From: Kaistia algarum
GTDB taxonomy: Bacteria; Pseudomonadota; Alphaproteobacteria; Rhizobiales; Kaistiaceae
Direction of reading: 5' to 3'
NCBI RefSeq assembly: GCF_026343945.1
Contig: NZ_JAPKNJ010000003.1
Coordinates: forward strand, 248,001-312,000
Length of the DNA stretch: 64,000 nucleotides
The notes under the pieces were generated by a model. It made no database searches. It had not been told where the DNA came from and saw only the letters and a list, made by a program, of their open reading frames with translations. Position numbers and translations under genes: made by a program. Shown one piece after another: positions 8,441-17,181 of this stretch (the stretch's first letter is position 1; each line of letters begins with the position of its first letter).

Positions 8441-9499
8441 GTGATCGATCAGGCACATCTGCGCGAAAGAAACCAAGCGTTATTTGGGGTAGATGATGCA
8501 TGGCTGCAGAAGCACCGCGAGGAAGCGCTTGAGCCCGATCTCGCGATCGTCGATCCCCACCATCACCTTTGGGATCGTGGTGCGCCATACCTCTTCAATG
8601 ACTATCTCGCCGACATCGGCAGCGGCCATAACATCTGCGCTTCGGTGTTCGTCCAGTGCGACGCGATGTATCGCGTAGACGGCGACCCCGATTTAGCGCC
8701 CGTTGGCGAGACCGAATTTGTGAATGGGATCGCCGCAATGAGCGCGAGCGGCGCCTACGGCTCCGCGAGGGTCTGCGCGGGTATCGTCGGCTTCGCCGAA
8801 CTGCGGCTGGGCGATCGCGTCGACGTGGTATTGGAAGCTCACCTCCGTGCCGCCGGAGACCGCTTCAAGGGCATACGAGGACGCTCTGTCTGGGATGCCG
8901 ATCCAACCATCAAGGGTTCTTCGCAGGATTTCCCGAAAGGACTTCTCCTCGACGCCGGCTTCCGCCGCGGCTATGCGAGGCTGGTTCGCTACAATCTATC
9001 ATTCGATGCATGGCTGTTCCATCCGCAGCTTCCTGAACTGGCCGATCTTGCCGGCAGTTTTCCCGATACGCCGGTAGTCCTCGACCACATCGGTGCACCT
9101 CTTGCCGTCGGGGTCTATGCGGGACGGCGCGACGACATCTTCGTCGACTGGAAGAGGAACCTCACGGATCTCGCCCGCCGGCCGAATGTCAGCGTCAAGC
9201 TGGGCGGCCTTGCCATGCACCTTTTCGGCTTCGACCTCGATGCCGCCCACCGTCCCGAGCCAGCGGATTCGGAGGAAATTGCGCGGCTCTGGCGTCCCTA
9301 TATCGAGACCTGCATCGAGATTTTCGGCGTCGAACGCTGCATGTTCGAGAGTAATTTCCCCGTCGACAAGCGGGGCGTCAGCTACGGCGTGCTTTGGAAC
9401 GCCTTCAAGCGCATCGCCGCCGGTTATTCGGCCAGCGAAAAGGCCGCTCTGTTCCGGGAGACCGCCTGTCGCACCTATCGCCTCGTGCTGCCACGCTGA
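8441..9499 (+). CDS. Amidohydrolase family protein (COG3618-like metal-dependent hydrolase)
   Basis: TIM-barrel hydrolase of 352 residues. The metal-binding N-terminal motif is VDPHHHLWD, followed by LDHIGAPL with a conserved His and a C-terminal ESNFPVDK segment with the catalytic Asp region. The family includes lactonases (fuconolactonase, 2-pyrone-4,6-dicarboxylate lactonase) and other C-O or C-N hydrolases. I chose the GTG at 8441 because GAGGGA sits seven bases before it; an upstream TTG at 8426 is also in frame. It ends six bases from the convergent ABC operon, which opens cyclic substrates, so a role in hydrolysing a related lactone or imide is possible but unproven. Confidence 0.82.
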   Translation: MIDQAHLRERNQALFGVDDAWLQKHREEALEPDLAIVDPHHHLWDRGAPYLFNDYLADIGSGHNICASVFVQCDAMYRVDGDPDLAPVGETEFVNGIAAMSASGAYGSARVCAGIVGFAELRLGDRVDVVLEAHLRAAGDRFKGIRGRSVWDADPTIKGSSQDFPKGLLLDAGFRRGYARLVRYNLSFDAWLFHPQLPELADLAGSFPDTPVVLDHIGAPLAVGVYAGRRDDIFVDWKRNLTDLARRPNVSVKLGGLAMHLFGFDLDAAHRPEPADSEEIARLWRPYIETCIEIFGVERCMFESNFPVDKRGVSYGVLWNAFKRIAAGYSASEKAALFRETACRTYRLVLPR

Positions 9500-9505
9500 A
9501 CCGCG

Positions 9506-11005
9506 TCAGGCCAGGTAGCACTGCTCAGCGATGCGGGTCTGCGTGAGGTTCTCTCCCGTCAGTTCGCGCGCAATCGCGCCATGCCGGAAGATCAGCACGC
9601 GATGGCAGAGATGCGCGAGTTCCTCATATTCCGACGACGCCATGATAACCGTCGTCCCCGATGCAGCGACCTCGGCAATAATCTGAAGAATCTGTTGCCG
9701 CGAACCAATATCGACGCCCTGCGTCGGCTCGTGAAGCAACAGAACGGCTGGATTTGTTTGCAGCCACTTGCCCAGAAGCGCCTTCTGCTGGTTGCCACCG
9801 GAGAGGGTCGCGAGAAGACGGTCGGGCGCGGCGGGGCGGACATCGAAGCGTTCGAGCATGTCCTGCACAGAGGTCCTCTCGGCCTGGTGTCGAAGGATCC
9901 CGTTCCGCACAAAGCGCCGGCCGTTCGTCATCACCACATTTTCCAGCACCGTCGCCTTCGGGATCCCGCTTTGGCGGTGGCGATCGGCCGGCAGGAAGGC
10001 GACCTTTGCAGCAATTGCATGCTCGGGCGACAGCTTGGCAAGGGGCTGATCGGCGACCGAGACCGTGCCGCCTTCAGCCTGGGATGCGCCGAAGAGTAGA
10101 TACGGTATCTCGTCATGGCCCATGCCGAGCAGCCCGGTAAGGCCCAGAATCTCGCCCTGGTGAGCCGTAAACGAAACGCCGCTGGCGATCCGGCCGGAAA
10201 GGCTCTCGACTTCCAGCATAGGACGTCCGCGCGTGACACTCCGCTTCGGGTAGAGGGAGTCAAGTTCGCGTCCCAGCATTGCTGCGACGAGCTTGCGCTC
10301 ATTGGTCTCCTTGGTCACCACCGTCTCGATCAGGCGGCCGTCGCGGAGGATCGACGTGCGGTCGGCGATATCGAGGATCTCGTCCAGGCGGTGACTGACG
10401 AAGACAACCGCTGAACCGCGGCGCGCGACATTGCGTACCGCTTTGAAGATCTTCTCGACCGACGCGACGGGCAGAAATGCCGTCGGCTCGTCGAGGATGA
10501 GAACCTCGCCGCGCTCATAGTCGATTTCCTGAATCGCCCGCATGAAGCCAATCAGCGCCCGCTCGGCCGGCGGTATGTCGCGGACAAGCGTGTCCGGGTC
10601 GATGTCGAGCTGCATTTCGGCCAGCGTCTCTTTCGCCGCGCGCCGCTCCTCGGCCCAGCGCAGGCGCCCGTAGGCTGTCGTCCTGAAACGGCCGATCCGA
10701 AGGTTCTCGAGCACCGTCATGGTGCGGACAACGCCAACGTCCTGGTGCAGGAACCTCAGACCCCGGCGGGCCGACTGCCGCATGGGCAGGGGCACCGGCT
10801 CGCCACGCATGAAGACCTCGCCGCTGTCCGGCGCGTGGTAACCGGACAGTATCTTGATGAGCGTCGACTTTCCCGAGCCATTCTGGCCAATCAACGCATG
10901 GACTTCGCCGGGACGAACGGTCAGGTCGACGGACGAAAGCACCCGCACTCCCGCGAAACTCTTGGTGAGGCTTCGCAATTCGAGGAGTGGGGTGCTTGTG
11001 TCCAT
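9506..11005 (-). CDS. Sugar-type ABC transporter ATP-binding protein, two NBDs (RbsA-like, CUT2)
   Basis: Cytoplasmic ATPase of 499 residues with two nucleotide-binding domains. The first has a full Walker A (GQNGSGKST, about residue 40) and Walker B ([10 protein letters not shown]), but its signature segment reads DIPPAERALIG instead of a canonical LSGGQ. The second has a degenerate Walker A (LTGLLGMGHDE) and an intact LSGGNQQK. This asymmetry is normal for CUT2 ATPases. It is the last gene of a seven-gene minus-strand operon and lies 25 bases after the binding-protein gene. Despite the sugar label, neighbours point to a nitrogenous cyclic substrate. Confidence 0.9.
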   Translation of the reverse strand: MDTSTPLLELRSLTKSFAGVRVLSSVDLTVRPGEVHALIGQNGSGKSTLIKILSGYHAPDSGEVFMRGEPVPLPMRQSARRGLRFLHQDVGVVRTMTVLENLRIGRFRTTAYGRLRWAEERRAAKETLAEMQLDIDPDTLVRDIPPAERALIGFMRAIQEIDYERGEVLILDEPTAFLPVASVEKIFKAVRNVARRGSAVVFVSHRLDEILDIADRTSILRDGRLIETVVTKETNERKLVAAMLGRELDSLYPKRSVTRGRPMLEVESLSGRIASGVSFTAHQGEILGLTGLLGMGHDEIPYLLFGASQAEGGTVSVADQPLAKLSPEHAIAAKVAFLPADRHRQSGIPKATVLENVVMTNGRRFVRNGILRHQAERTSVQDMLERFDVRPAAPDRLLATLSGGNQQKALLGKWLQTNPAVLLLHEPTQGVDIGSRQQILQIIAEVAASGTTVIMASSEYEELAHLCHRVLIFRHGAIARELTGENLTQTRIAEQCYLA

Positions 11006-11030
11006 CGGTCCGGCCTCATCGCGCCAAGGT

Positions 11031-12158
11031 CTAGTTCACGCCCCAGAGCTTGCTGTATTCAGAGGCGTATTCGCCGCCGAAGAGTTCGTTCTCGTCGTTG
11101 GAAACGTCCTTGAGGTTGTCCTTGGTGAACAGGCGGAGCGGGATCTGCTCGTCGACCGCCGACATGCCGAGCATGCCGCGAGCGACCTCATCCAGTGCCG
11201 CCCAGCCAAGCCAGACGCTGGGTTCGCCAACGTCGGCAACCTGCACGTTGCCCTCCCGGATCCAGTCGAGATTGCTGGGCACCGCATCCGAACCGACAAC
11301 CCCAATCGTCCGGTCGAAATTCGCCGCCTTGATGGCCGGCACGACGTAGATCGCCTGCGCGTCATAGGTCGGCAGAACCAGGTTCACGTCCGGATCGCGA
11401 CGAAGCAGCGTCTGCACCTGCTGGCCCAGCTTCACGCCTAGGTTCGCGACCTGCGTATCCTCGACCGTTACTTTGCAGTCCGGGCACATCGACGCGAACG
11501 CGCTCTTCATCCCTTCGACGCGCGACACCTCGCCGGGGAATTCATTGTCGCCGAGGATCAGGACGTTGGCCTTGCCTTCCGAGTGGGCGATCGCGAAGGC
11601 CGCCTGCAGTTCGCCCGAATGGACGAAGGAGATGCTGACATGGGCGAATGTGCCGGGAACCAGCGGCGCGTCCTTGTCGGCGGTAACCGCGTCGACGACC
11701 GGGATCTTCGCCTCGAGGGCGTCCTTCATCGGGCCCTTCATCAATTCGGGCGAGGCGCCGACCGTGACGACACCGTCGGCGTGCTGGCTGACCGCCTGCG
11801 CGAGGCCGCGGTTCCATTCCGAAACGTTGCCTTTGCCGTCGACCAGCGTGGTCTCGATGCCGACCTTTTCGGCTGCGGCCTGCACGCTTTGGGCGATCGT
11901 CGCAACGAAGGGAACACCCATCGTCGACGTGATGATCCAGATATGCTTGCCCTTCAATTTGCTCATGTCGAAGGCTTCGCCCGGCGCGACGAAGGTTGGC
12001 TTCTCCATTGCCTGGGCGACAGCCGCCTTGGCGTCGGCGAGACCGTCCGCCTGCGCGGCCCCGGACAGCCCCATGAGCAGGGCGGCACTCGATCCGGCGA
12101 TCGCCAGCCCGGCCGAAAGGCGGCGTAACGCGCCCGAACTATTCTGCAGCGTCTTCAT
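11031..12158 (-). CDS. Periplasmic substrate-binding protein, CUT2 ABC importer
   Basis: Ribose-binding-protein-like (periplasmic binding protein 4 domain) ligand receptor of 375 residues. A Sec signal peptide with a hydrophobic core (LSAGLAIAGSSAALLMGLSG) covers about the first 37 residues, ending near AQA. The mature part begins late (KHIWIITSTMGVPF), leaving a 35-residue linker-like region after the signal. It sits between the permease (83-base gap) and the ATPase of the same importer. The ligand is not deducible from sequence, but the operon enzymes suggest an imide, ureide or amide. Confidence 0.88.
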   Translation of the reverse strand: MKTLQNSSGALRRLSAGLAIAGSSAALLMGLSGAAQADGLADAKAAVAQAMEKPTFVAPGEAFDMSKLKGKHIWIITSTMGVPFVATIAQSVQAAAEKVGIETTLVDGKGNVSEWNRGLAQAVSQHADGVVTVGASPELMKGPMKDALEAKIPVVDAVTADKDAPLVPGTFAHVSISFVHSGELQAAFAIAHSEGKANVLILGDNEFPGEVSRVEGMKSAFASMCPDCKVTVEDTQVANLGVKLGQQVQTLLRRDPDVNLVLPTYDAQAIYVVPAIKAANFDRTIGVVGSDAVPSNLDWIREGNVQVADVGEPSVWLGWAALDEVARGMLGMSAVDEQIPLRLFTKDNLKDVSNDENELFGGEYASEYSKLWGVN

Positions 12159-12241
12159 GTTGGTCTCCCATTTCTTGTCTTGTGTTCCCGCCGATCGGCG
12201 ATCGGCTTCCCTGGCAGTTCACTCACATCGCCACGCATGGC

Positions 12242-13273
12242 TCACGCGACCTGGTTGCGCGCCACGAAACGCGCGAACGTCACCGCGATGAGCAGTGCGA
12301 TCCCATTGAACATTTCCTGAACCCAGGACGACGTGCCGAGGAGTTCGAGCCCGGTCACGCCGGTGACCAGCAGATAGAGCGCGACCACCGTTCCCCAGGC
12401 GTTGAAGCGGCCCGGCTTGATGGTTGCTGCGCCGAGGAAGGCGGCGGCATAGGCCGGCAGCAAAAAGCTCGGTCCGACGGAAGGATCGGCGGCGCCGAGC
12501 TGGCCGGCGGTGAGGACGCCAGCCCCGGCACTGATCGCGCCGGATCCGATGAAGGCGGCAAAGCGCAGGCGGTCCACACCGAGCCCGGTGAGGCGCGCGG
12601 CCTCGCGGCCTTCGCCGACGAAAAAGAGGTGCCGGCCCGTGGGCGTGTGTTCGTAGAGGTACCAGAGTCCAATGGCGAGGCCGAAGCCGATATAGACCGG
12701 CACGGCCAGTCCGAAGATCTGGTACTGGACGAATTCGCTCAGCGGCTCCGCCACCGTGTTGAGGATTTGGCCGCCCGAGACCGCGAGCGTCAGTCCCATC
12801 AGGATGGTCGATGTGCCAAGGGTGCCGATGAAGGCGTTGATGCCGATGCGGACGACGAAGAGCCCGTTGATGGCACCGGCGAGTACGCCGACCAGCACCG
12901 TGGCGATCACGACCATAACCAGCGGCAGGTGAAGGACGCCGGTGAAATAAGCCGTCAGTACCGCTCCGCAGCCGAGCATGGATCCGACGGAGAGATCGAA
13001 CTCTCCTGTGGTGAGCGGGAGCGTCAATCCCAGCGCCAGGATCATCAGGACAGCCTGCGAACTGACGATCGTCCGGAAATTGCCGAGCGTGAAGAACGTA
13101 TTTGGGAGCAGGACCGAGAAGCCGGCGACGAGAATGAGGAGCGCGAATACGACCGCATAGCGGTAGGCGGCCATGCGTCCACGGCCGGCCCGGAGCCTCG
13201 CCGCATCGGATGTTCCGCGCGCCGCGGCGTCGGGGGATTTTCCCTGCATGGGATCGCGCGCCGCGTCCGTCAT
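12242..13273 (-). CDS. ABC transporter permease, CUT2 (RbsC-like)
   Basis: Inner-membrane permease of 343 residues with about nine or ten hydrophobic segments and the family motif GEFDLSVGSMLGCG. The N-terminal 35 residues are polar and cytoplasmic. The ATG overlaps the stop of the cysteine hydrolase gene (ATGA), so translation of enzyme and importer is coupled. This coupling is the best evidence that the enzymes act on the imported compound. Confidence 0.9.
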   Translation of the reverse strand: MTDAARDPMQGKSPDAAARGTSDAARLRAGRGRMAAYRYAVVFALLILVAGFSVLLPNTFFTLGNFRTIVSSQAVLMILALGLTLPLTTGEFDLSVGSMLGCGAVLTAYFTGVLHLPLVMVVIATVLVGVLAGAINGLFVVRIGINAFIGTLGTSTILMGLTLAVSGGQILNTVAEPLSEFVQYQIFGLAVPVYIGFGLAIGLWYLYEHTPTGRHLFFVGEGREAARLTGLGVDRLRFAAFIGSGAISAGAGVLTAGQLGAADPSVGPSFLLPAYAAAFLGAATIKPGRFNAWGTVVALYLLVTGVTGLELLGTSSWVQEMFNGIALLIAVTFARFVARNQVA

Positions 13274-13974
13274 TTCGCCGCGCCAATCGGACGGCTGCGC
13301 AGATGCGCGATGACCTCGTCCGACGTCATGACGTCGGCGAATTGCCGATCCATGTCGAAGAGGCTGATCGCGTGCGAGACGGCCAGGCGGTCGAAAACCG
13401 CGTCTTCGGGCACGATGGTGCGGAAATTGTAGGACGCCGAGTCGAACACCGTCGCTCTGACGCAGTTGCTGGTCGCTCCGCCTAGAACGATCAGCGTGTC
13501 GACGCCGCGGTCGATCAGGTATCCGAGCAGGGGAGTGCCGTGGAATCCGCTCGGCTTCTTCTTGGTGAAGACTATGTCGCCCGGCTCCGGGCCGACTTCG
13601 GGCAACAGCTCCGCGCCTTCGGTTCCTTCAAGGCACCAGTCCGGCCGCTGCAGGAATGCGCGCTTGCGCCGATAGACGCCGATATCGCCACCGTCCGGGT
13701 CGAGCGCGAAGCGGGTCAGGAACACCGGCACCGAAGCCGCTCGCGCCGCGTCGAGGATAGCTGCGGCCCGATCGACCGCCGCCCAGCCGATCGCTCCGCA
13801 CGACGACGGATAATGGTCGTCGATGACCCCGCGCTCGCCGACCATGTAGCGCTGGCAGTCGATCACGATCACCGCCGGCCTCGCGCCAAAGCCCATGCGC
13901 AAGCCGAAGCGACCGCGCGCCAGGACGGCCCGGTCGCCATCGGTGAGAAAGGCTTCCCAGGGTTTCTCTTTCAT
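13270..13974 (-). CDS. Cysteine hydrolase, isochorismatase superfamily (N-carbamoylsarcosine/maleamate amidase-like)
   Basis: Predicted amidase of 234 residues. The catalytic triad is visible as Asp in VIVIDCQRYM, Lys in FTKKKPSGFHGT and Cys in GGATSNCVRAT. The stretch SHAISLFDMDRQFADV fits the branch containing N-carbamoylsarcosine amidohydrolase and maleamate amidohydrolase, which hydrolyse ureido or half-amide groups to release ammonia. The ATG at 13974 overlaps the upstream stop (ATGA) and is preferred over a longer in-frame start at 14001. I infer that it removes the amide left after ring opening by the upstream PuuE-like enzyme. The exact substrate is unknown. Confidence 0.85.
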   Translation of the reverse strand: MKEKPWEAFLTDGDRAVLARGRFGLRMGFGARPAVIVIDCQRYMVGERGVIDDHYPSSCGAIGWAAVDRAAAILDAARAASVPVFLTRFALDPDGGDIGVYRRKRAFLQRPDWCLEGTEGAELLPEVGPEPGDIVFTKKKPSGFHGTPLLGYLIDRGVDTLIVLGGATSNCVRATVFDSASYNFRTIVPEDAVFDRLAVSHAISLFDMDRQFADVMTSDEVIAHLRSRPIGAAK

Positions 13975-14900
13975 CGCTTTTCCCAATCTTGGCCGAGCCA
14001 ATGCCGCGCGATGTCGATCCGCCGGCAGACCCAGACGCGGTCGTGACGAAGGATGTAATCCAGGAAACCGGCCAGGGCGCGCGCACGGCCCGGACGCCCG
14101 GCGATGCGCGGGTGCAGCCCGATCGACATCATTACCGGCGTGTCGGCGCCCTCGGCATAAAGCTGGTCGAAGGTCGCCTTGAGATAGAGCTCGAAATCCG
14201 CGGCGCCGCCGATACCGCCGGCCAGCGTGAATTTCATATCGTTGGTGTCCATCGTGTAGGGGACGACCAGATGCCGCTTGCCGGACACCTCCACGAAATA
14301 GGGAAGTTCGTCGTTGTAGGCGTCGGAATCGTACAGGAAGCCGCCTTCCTCAACGAGAAGCCGCCGCGTCGCTTCGCTGGGTCCATATCGGCAATACCAG
14401 CCGAGCGGCCGTTCGCCGACGCTCTGCTGGATCGAGGCGACGGCGCGCGCGATGCGTTCGCGCTCCTCGGGCTCGGATAACCGGAACTGCTCTTCCCAGC
14501 GCCAGCCATGGCAGCAGACGTCATACCCGGCTTTCGCGATCGCTTCGCACACACGCGGGTTGCGCTCCAGCGCCACTGCCGCGCCGAAGATCGTCACCGG
14601 CAGCTGGCGTTCGCCAAAAATGCGAAAGAGCCGCCAGATGCCGACCCGGCTGCCAAACTCGTACATAGTCTCGAAGGCAAGGTCGCGCTTCCCGGCCGGG
14701 ACGCGCCCACCCGGGGCTTCCGCGAGGCCGAGCTCCGTCCGCCCATCGCCGTCAGCGATCGTGTATTCCGAGCCTTCCTCGTAGTTGATCGCGAACTGGA
14801 CCGCGATCCGGGCCCCGCCTGGCCAGCGCGCGTTCGGCCGCTGGTCGGCATAGCCGACGAGGTCGCGCGGATAGTCACGTCCGGTCGCTGACTTCATCAT
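13971..14900 (-). CDS. Polysaccharide deacetylase-fold cyclic amidohydrolase (PuuE allantoinase/cyclic imide hydrolase-like)
   Basis: Protein of 309 residues with the PuuE signature: YPRDLVGY at the N-terminus, WPGGARIAVQFAINYEEG, CCHGWRWEEQ and SIGLHPRIAGRPGR. The family includes metal-independent allantoinase (PuuE) and bacterial cyclic imide hydrolase, both of which open five- or six-membered N-acyl rings. No uricase, allantoicase or ureidoglycolate genes occur nearby, so a ring other than allantoin is likely. ATG at 14900 overlaps the CoA-transferase stop; an alternative ATG follows at 14897. With the cysteine hydrolase it would convert a cyclic imide to a dicarboxylate in two steps. Confidence 0.85.
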   Translation of the reverse strand: MMKSATGRDYPRDLVGYADQRPNARWPGGARIAVQFAINYEEGSEYTIADGDGRTELGLAEAPGGRVPAGKRDLAFETMYEFGSRVGIWRLFRIFGERQLPVTIFGAAVALERNPRVCEAIAKAGYDVCCHGWRWEEQFRLSEPEERERIARAVASIQQSVGERPLGWYCRYGPSEATRRLLVEEGGFLYDSDAYNDELPYFVEVSGKRHLVVPYTMDTNDMKFTLAGGIGGAADFELYLKATFDQLYAEGADTPVMMSIGLHPRIAGRPGRARALAGFLDYILRHDRVWVCRRIDIARHWLGQDWEKR

Positions 14901-16126
14901 GGCCTGCCCGCCTTCGCTGTCGAGGGCGGCACGGGGAGACGTCCCGCCGCACGCAGTTCCGCCAGAATCTCGTCACGGTCCTGGTCGATGCGCCCGCCGG
15001 CACGCCGAATCGTCCCAGGCGTCCGCGAGAGCGTGGGAAACACGTTCTGCATCCGCACCGGCCCTAGATCCTCATCCTCGACCGTGGCGATCGATCCCCG
15101 CGCTATGAACTGGGGGTCGTTGAATATCTGCTCGATGTCATAGATCGGTGCGATCGCCGCCTCGACCGTCTCGAATTTCTCGACCACTTCGGCGAGATCG
15201 TGCTGCCCGATCCAGCCGCCGACGATCGCGTCGACTTCCTCGACGTGGCGGACGCGATCAGCATTGGTCTGGAAGCGCGGGTCGTCGGCTGCCGCTTGTC
15301 CGCCGGCGAGTTCGAGCACCCGCCGGACGATGCTGGGCGCCGCCGCCGAAAGGGCCACCCATCGTTCATCGCGCGTCTTGTAGGCATTTCGGGGTGCGTT
15401 GTTGACCGAGCGATTGCCGTTGCGATTCTGGACGATGCCTAGCTGGTCGAAGACGATCGGCTGGGGGCCGAGCAGCGCGAAGATCGGCTCGTAGATGGCG
15501 AGATCGATGTACTGTCCCTTGCCGCTGCCATTCACGTCGCGGTCGTAGATCGCGAACATGGCAGCGAAACAGCCGAAATAGGCCGCGATCCCGTCGGCAA
15601 GTCCGAACGGGGGCAGGGTAGGCGGCCTGTCCGTCTCCCCGGTGATATGGGCAAAGCCCGACATCGCTTCGGCCAGGGTTCCGAACCCGGCCCGCCGGCG
15701 ATAGGGGCCTGTCTGCCCGAAGCCGGTGACCCGCACCATCACCAGGCGCGGATTGAGGGCCGAAAGCTCCTCCCATCCAAGCCCCCAGCTCTCGAGCGTC
15801 CCGGTACGGAAATTCTCGACCAGCACGTCGGCATCGGCGACCAGCGCCCTGAAGATCTCGGCGTCGGCGCTAGCCTTCAGGTCGAGGGCGATGCAGCGCT
15901 TGTTGCGCGCAGTGGTCTTCCACCACAGCGGATGACCATCCTTCTTCGCGCCCATGTTCCGGAGCGGGTCGCCGCTGGGATGCTCTATCTTGATAACGTC
16001 GGCGCCGAAATCGCCCATGAGGGTCGTGATCATCGGCCCGGCGAACAGGGTCGCGCAGTCGATCACCCGCAGACCCGCAAGGGGGCCTTGTTTGTTCTCC
16101 GAGTCGCCGCCCTTCGTCTCAGACAT
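14897..16126 (-). CDS. CaiB/BaiF family CoA-transferase
   Basis: Type III CoA-transferase of 409 residues, which moves CoA from a donor such as succinyl-CoA to a carboxylic acid. It begins, after a short polar leader, with the family start GLRVIDCATLFAGPM, followed by LGDFGADVIKIEHP-like sequence, VLVENFRTGTLESWGL, GRTGPY-like GQTGPYRRRAGFGTLAEAMSG and a C-terminal half with GFVxIGQHDLAEVV-type linkers. I chose ATG 16126, which overlaps the lyase stop by eight bases; the frame stays open upstream only as antisense of that lyase. Paired with a CitE-like lyase it probably activates a hydroxy- or unsaturated dicarboxylate before C-C cleavage. Confidence 0.88.
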   Translation of the reverse strand: MSETKGGDSENKQGPLAGLRVIDCATLFAGPMITTLMGDFGADVIKIEHPSGDPLRNMGAKKDGHPLWWKTTARNKRCIALDLKASADAEIFRALVADADVLVENFRTGTLESWGLGWEELSALNPRLVMVRVTGFGQTGPYRRRAGFGTLAEAMSGFAHITGETDRPPTLPPFGLADGIAAYFGCFAAMFAIYDRDVNGSGKGQYIDLAIYEPIFALLGPQPIVFDQLGIVQNRNGNRSVNNAPRNAYKTRDERWVALSAAAPSIVRRVLELAGGQAAADDPRFQTNADRVRHVEEVDAIVGGWIGQHDLAEVVEKFETVEAAIAPIYDIEQIFNDPQFIARGSIATVEDEDLGPVRMQNVFPTLSRTPGTIRRAGGRIDQDRDEILAELRAAGRLPVPPSTAKAGRP

Positions 16127-16994
16127 CAAGTTCCGCCCGTTCCGCCATCCGCACAATCTCCCGCGCCCGGGCAATGAAGGGCCCGTCCGCCATATCGCCG
16201 TCGACCATGAACGCCCCGACCCCCTTCGCCTCCATTTCGTCGGCCACCGCGACGATGCGGCGCGCGCGTTCGACCTCAGCCGCCGTTGGCGCGAAGACGG
16301 CATTGGCGATCGCGACCTGCGAGGGATGGATGCAGCTCTTCCCGGCAAAACCCAGAGCACGCGCCGCTTCGGCTTCGGCCTGGTAGCCAGCCGGGTCGGC
16401 GACGCCGACAAATGCACCGTCATAGACCGGTACGCCGGCTTCCCCCGCCGCAAGCCGCGCGGCGAGCCGCACCTGGTGAAGAGCCGCCGGTGTCCGCGCG
16501 ATCCCCAGTGGCTCGAACAGGTCGCCGAATCCGAGTTGCAGGCCGGCGACCCGATCGCTTGCTCCGGCCAGTTCCGCCGTCATGCGGAGGCCCTTGGGCG
16601 TCTCGATATTGACCAGAATGCCGATTGGAAGGTCGATGCCTCGTTCTCGCTCCAGCCGGTCCAGCCGGGCCGCCGCGTCGCGAACTGCGCCGACGTCCTC
16701 GATCTTCGGCAGGTTGATCATGTGAAGTCCGGGCTGAACCACGGCATCGAGATCGGACTCGAAGAGCCGCCCGCCGACCGGATTCACCCGCACGATCACG
16801 GTCTGAGTCCGTCGCGCACCCCGCGCGCGAAGCTCGGCGCCGACCCGCTCCCGCGCCTCGGCTTTCTTCTCGCCGACCACGGCATCCTCGAGATCGAAGG
16901 AGATGGCATCGGCGGGCGAACGCCACGCCTTCTCGAAGAGCTCAGGCCGCGAGCCCGGCACGAATAGCTTGCTGCGCATCAACCCGGTATGCAC
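16119..16994 (-). CDS. HpcH/HpaI or CitE-like aldolase/lyase
   Basis: TIM-barrel lyase of 291 residues, first gene of the operon. Visible features are RSKLFVPGSRPELFEKA, the SFDLEDAVV segment that helps hold the metal, the TVIVRVNPVGG strand with the conserved Arg, and the C-terminal GKSCIHPSQVAIAN. These fit the CitE-like subgroup that cleaves malyl-CoA, citramalyl-CoA or similar 3-hydroxyacyl-CoA esters to an oxoacid and acyl-CoA. I prefer GTG 16994 because a GGAGAGG site lies six bases before it; a longer ATG start exists at 17015 and a shorter ATG at 16958. It likely acts directly after the CoA-transferase. Confidence 0.85.
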   Translation of the reverse strand: MHTGLMRSKLFVPGSRPELFEKAWRSPADAISFDLEDAVVGEKKAEARERVGAELRARGARRTQTVIVRVNPVGGRLFESDLDAVVQPGLHMINLPKIEDVGAVRDAAARLDRLERERGIDLPIGILVNIETPKGLRMTAELAGASDRVAGLQLGFGDLFEPLGIARTPAALHQVRLAARLAAGEAGVPVYDGAFVGVADPAGYQAEAEAARALGFAGKSCIHPSQVAIANAVFAPTAAEVERARRIVAVADEMEAKGVGAFMVDGDMADGPFIARAREIVRMAERAELDV

Positions 16995-17123
16995 GCAATC
17001 CCTCTCCTTCGCCATGAGCGCCCGCTATCGCATCGATCGACAGCGCGCGATCAGCCACCGCGCATTTCAGCTATTTGGAACCCTTCACTGAGGTCCGCGC
17101 CAATATTTCATTGCTTGAGGGGC

Positions 17124-17138
17124 ATTCCTTTCTGGAAT
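17124..17138. promoter_or_regulatory. Candidate LysR operator, perfect ATTCC-N5-GGAAT palindrome
   Basis: A 15-base inverted repeat ATTCC TTTCT GGAAT lies 43 bases before the LysR start codon and 130 bases before the divergent operon. It has the T-N11-A form and spacing typical of LysR recognition sites. A similar half site (ttggaacc) occurs about 50 bases away toward the operon. Function is inferred. Confidence 0.5.
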
Positions 17139-17181
17139 AGCCTTCGAGGCGCTGGCTTTCGTCCCAGGGGCTCCGTTCGTC

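Noticed and set aside
13971..14900. Uric acid/allantoin pathway assignment (puuE)
   Set aside because: The protein has PuuE features, but no other purine-degradation genes occur and the partner enzymes point to a different ring, so no gene symbol was given.
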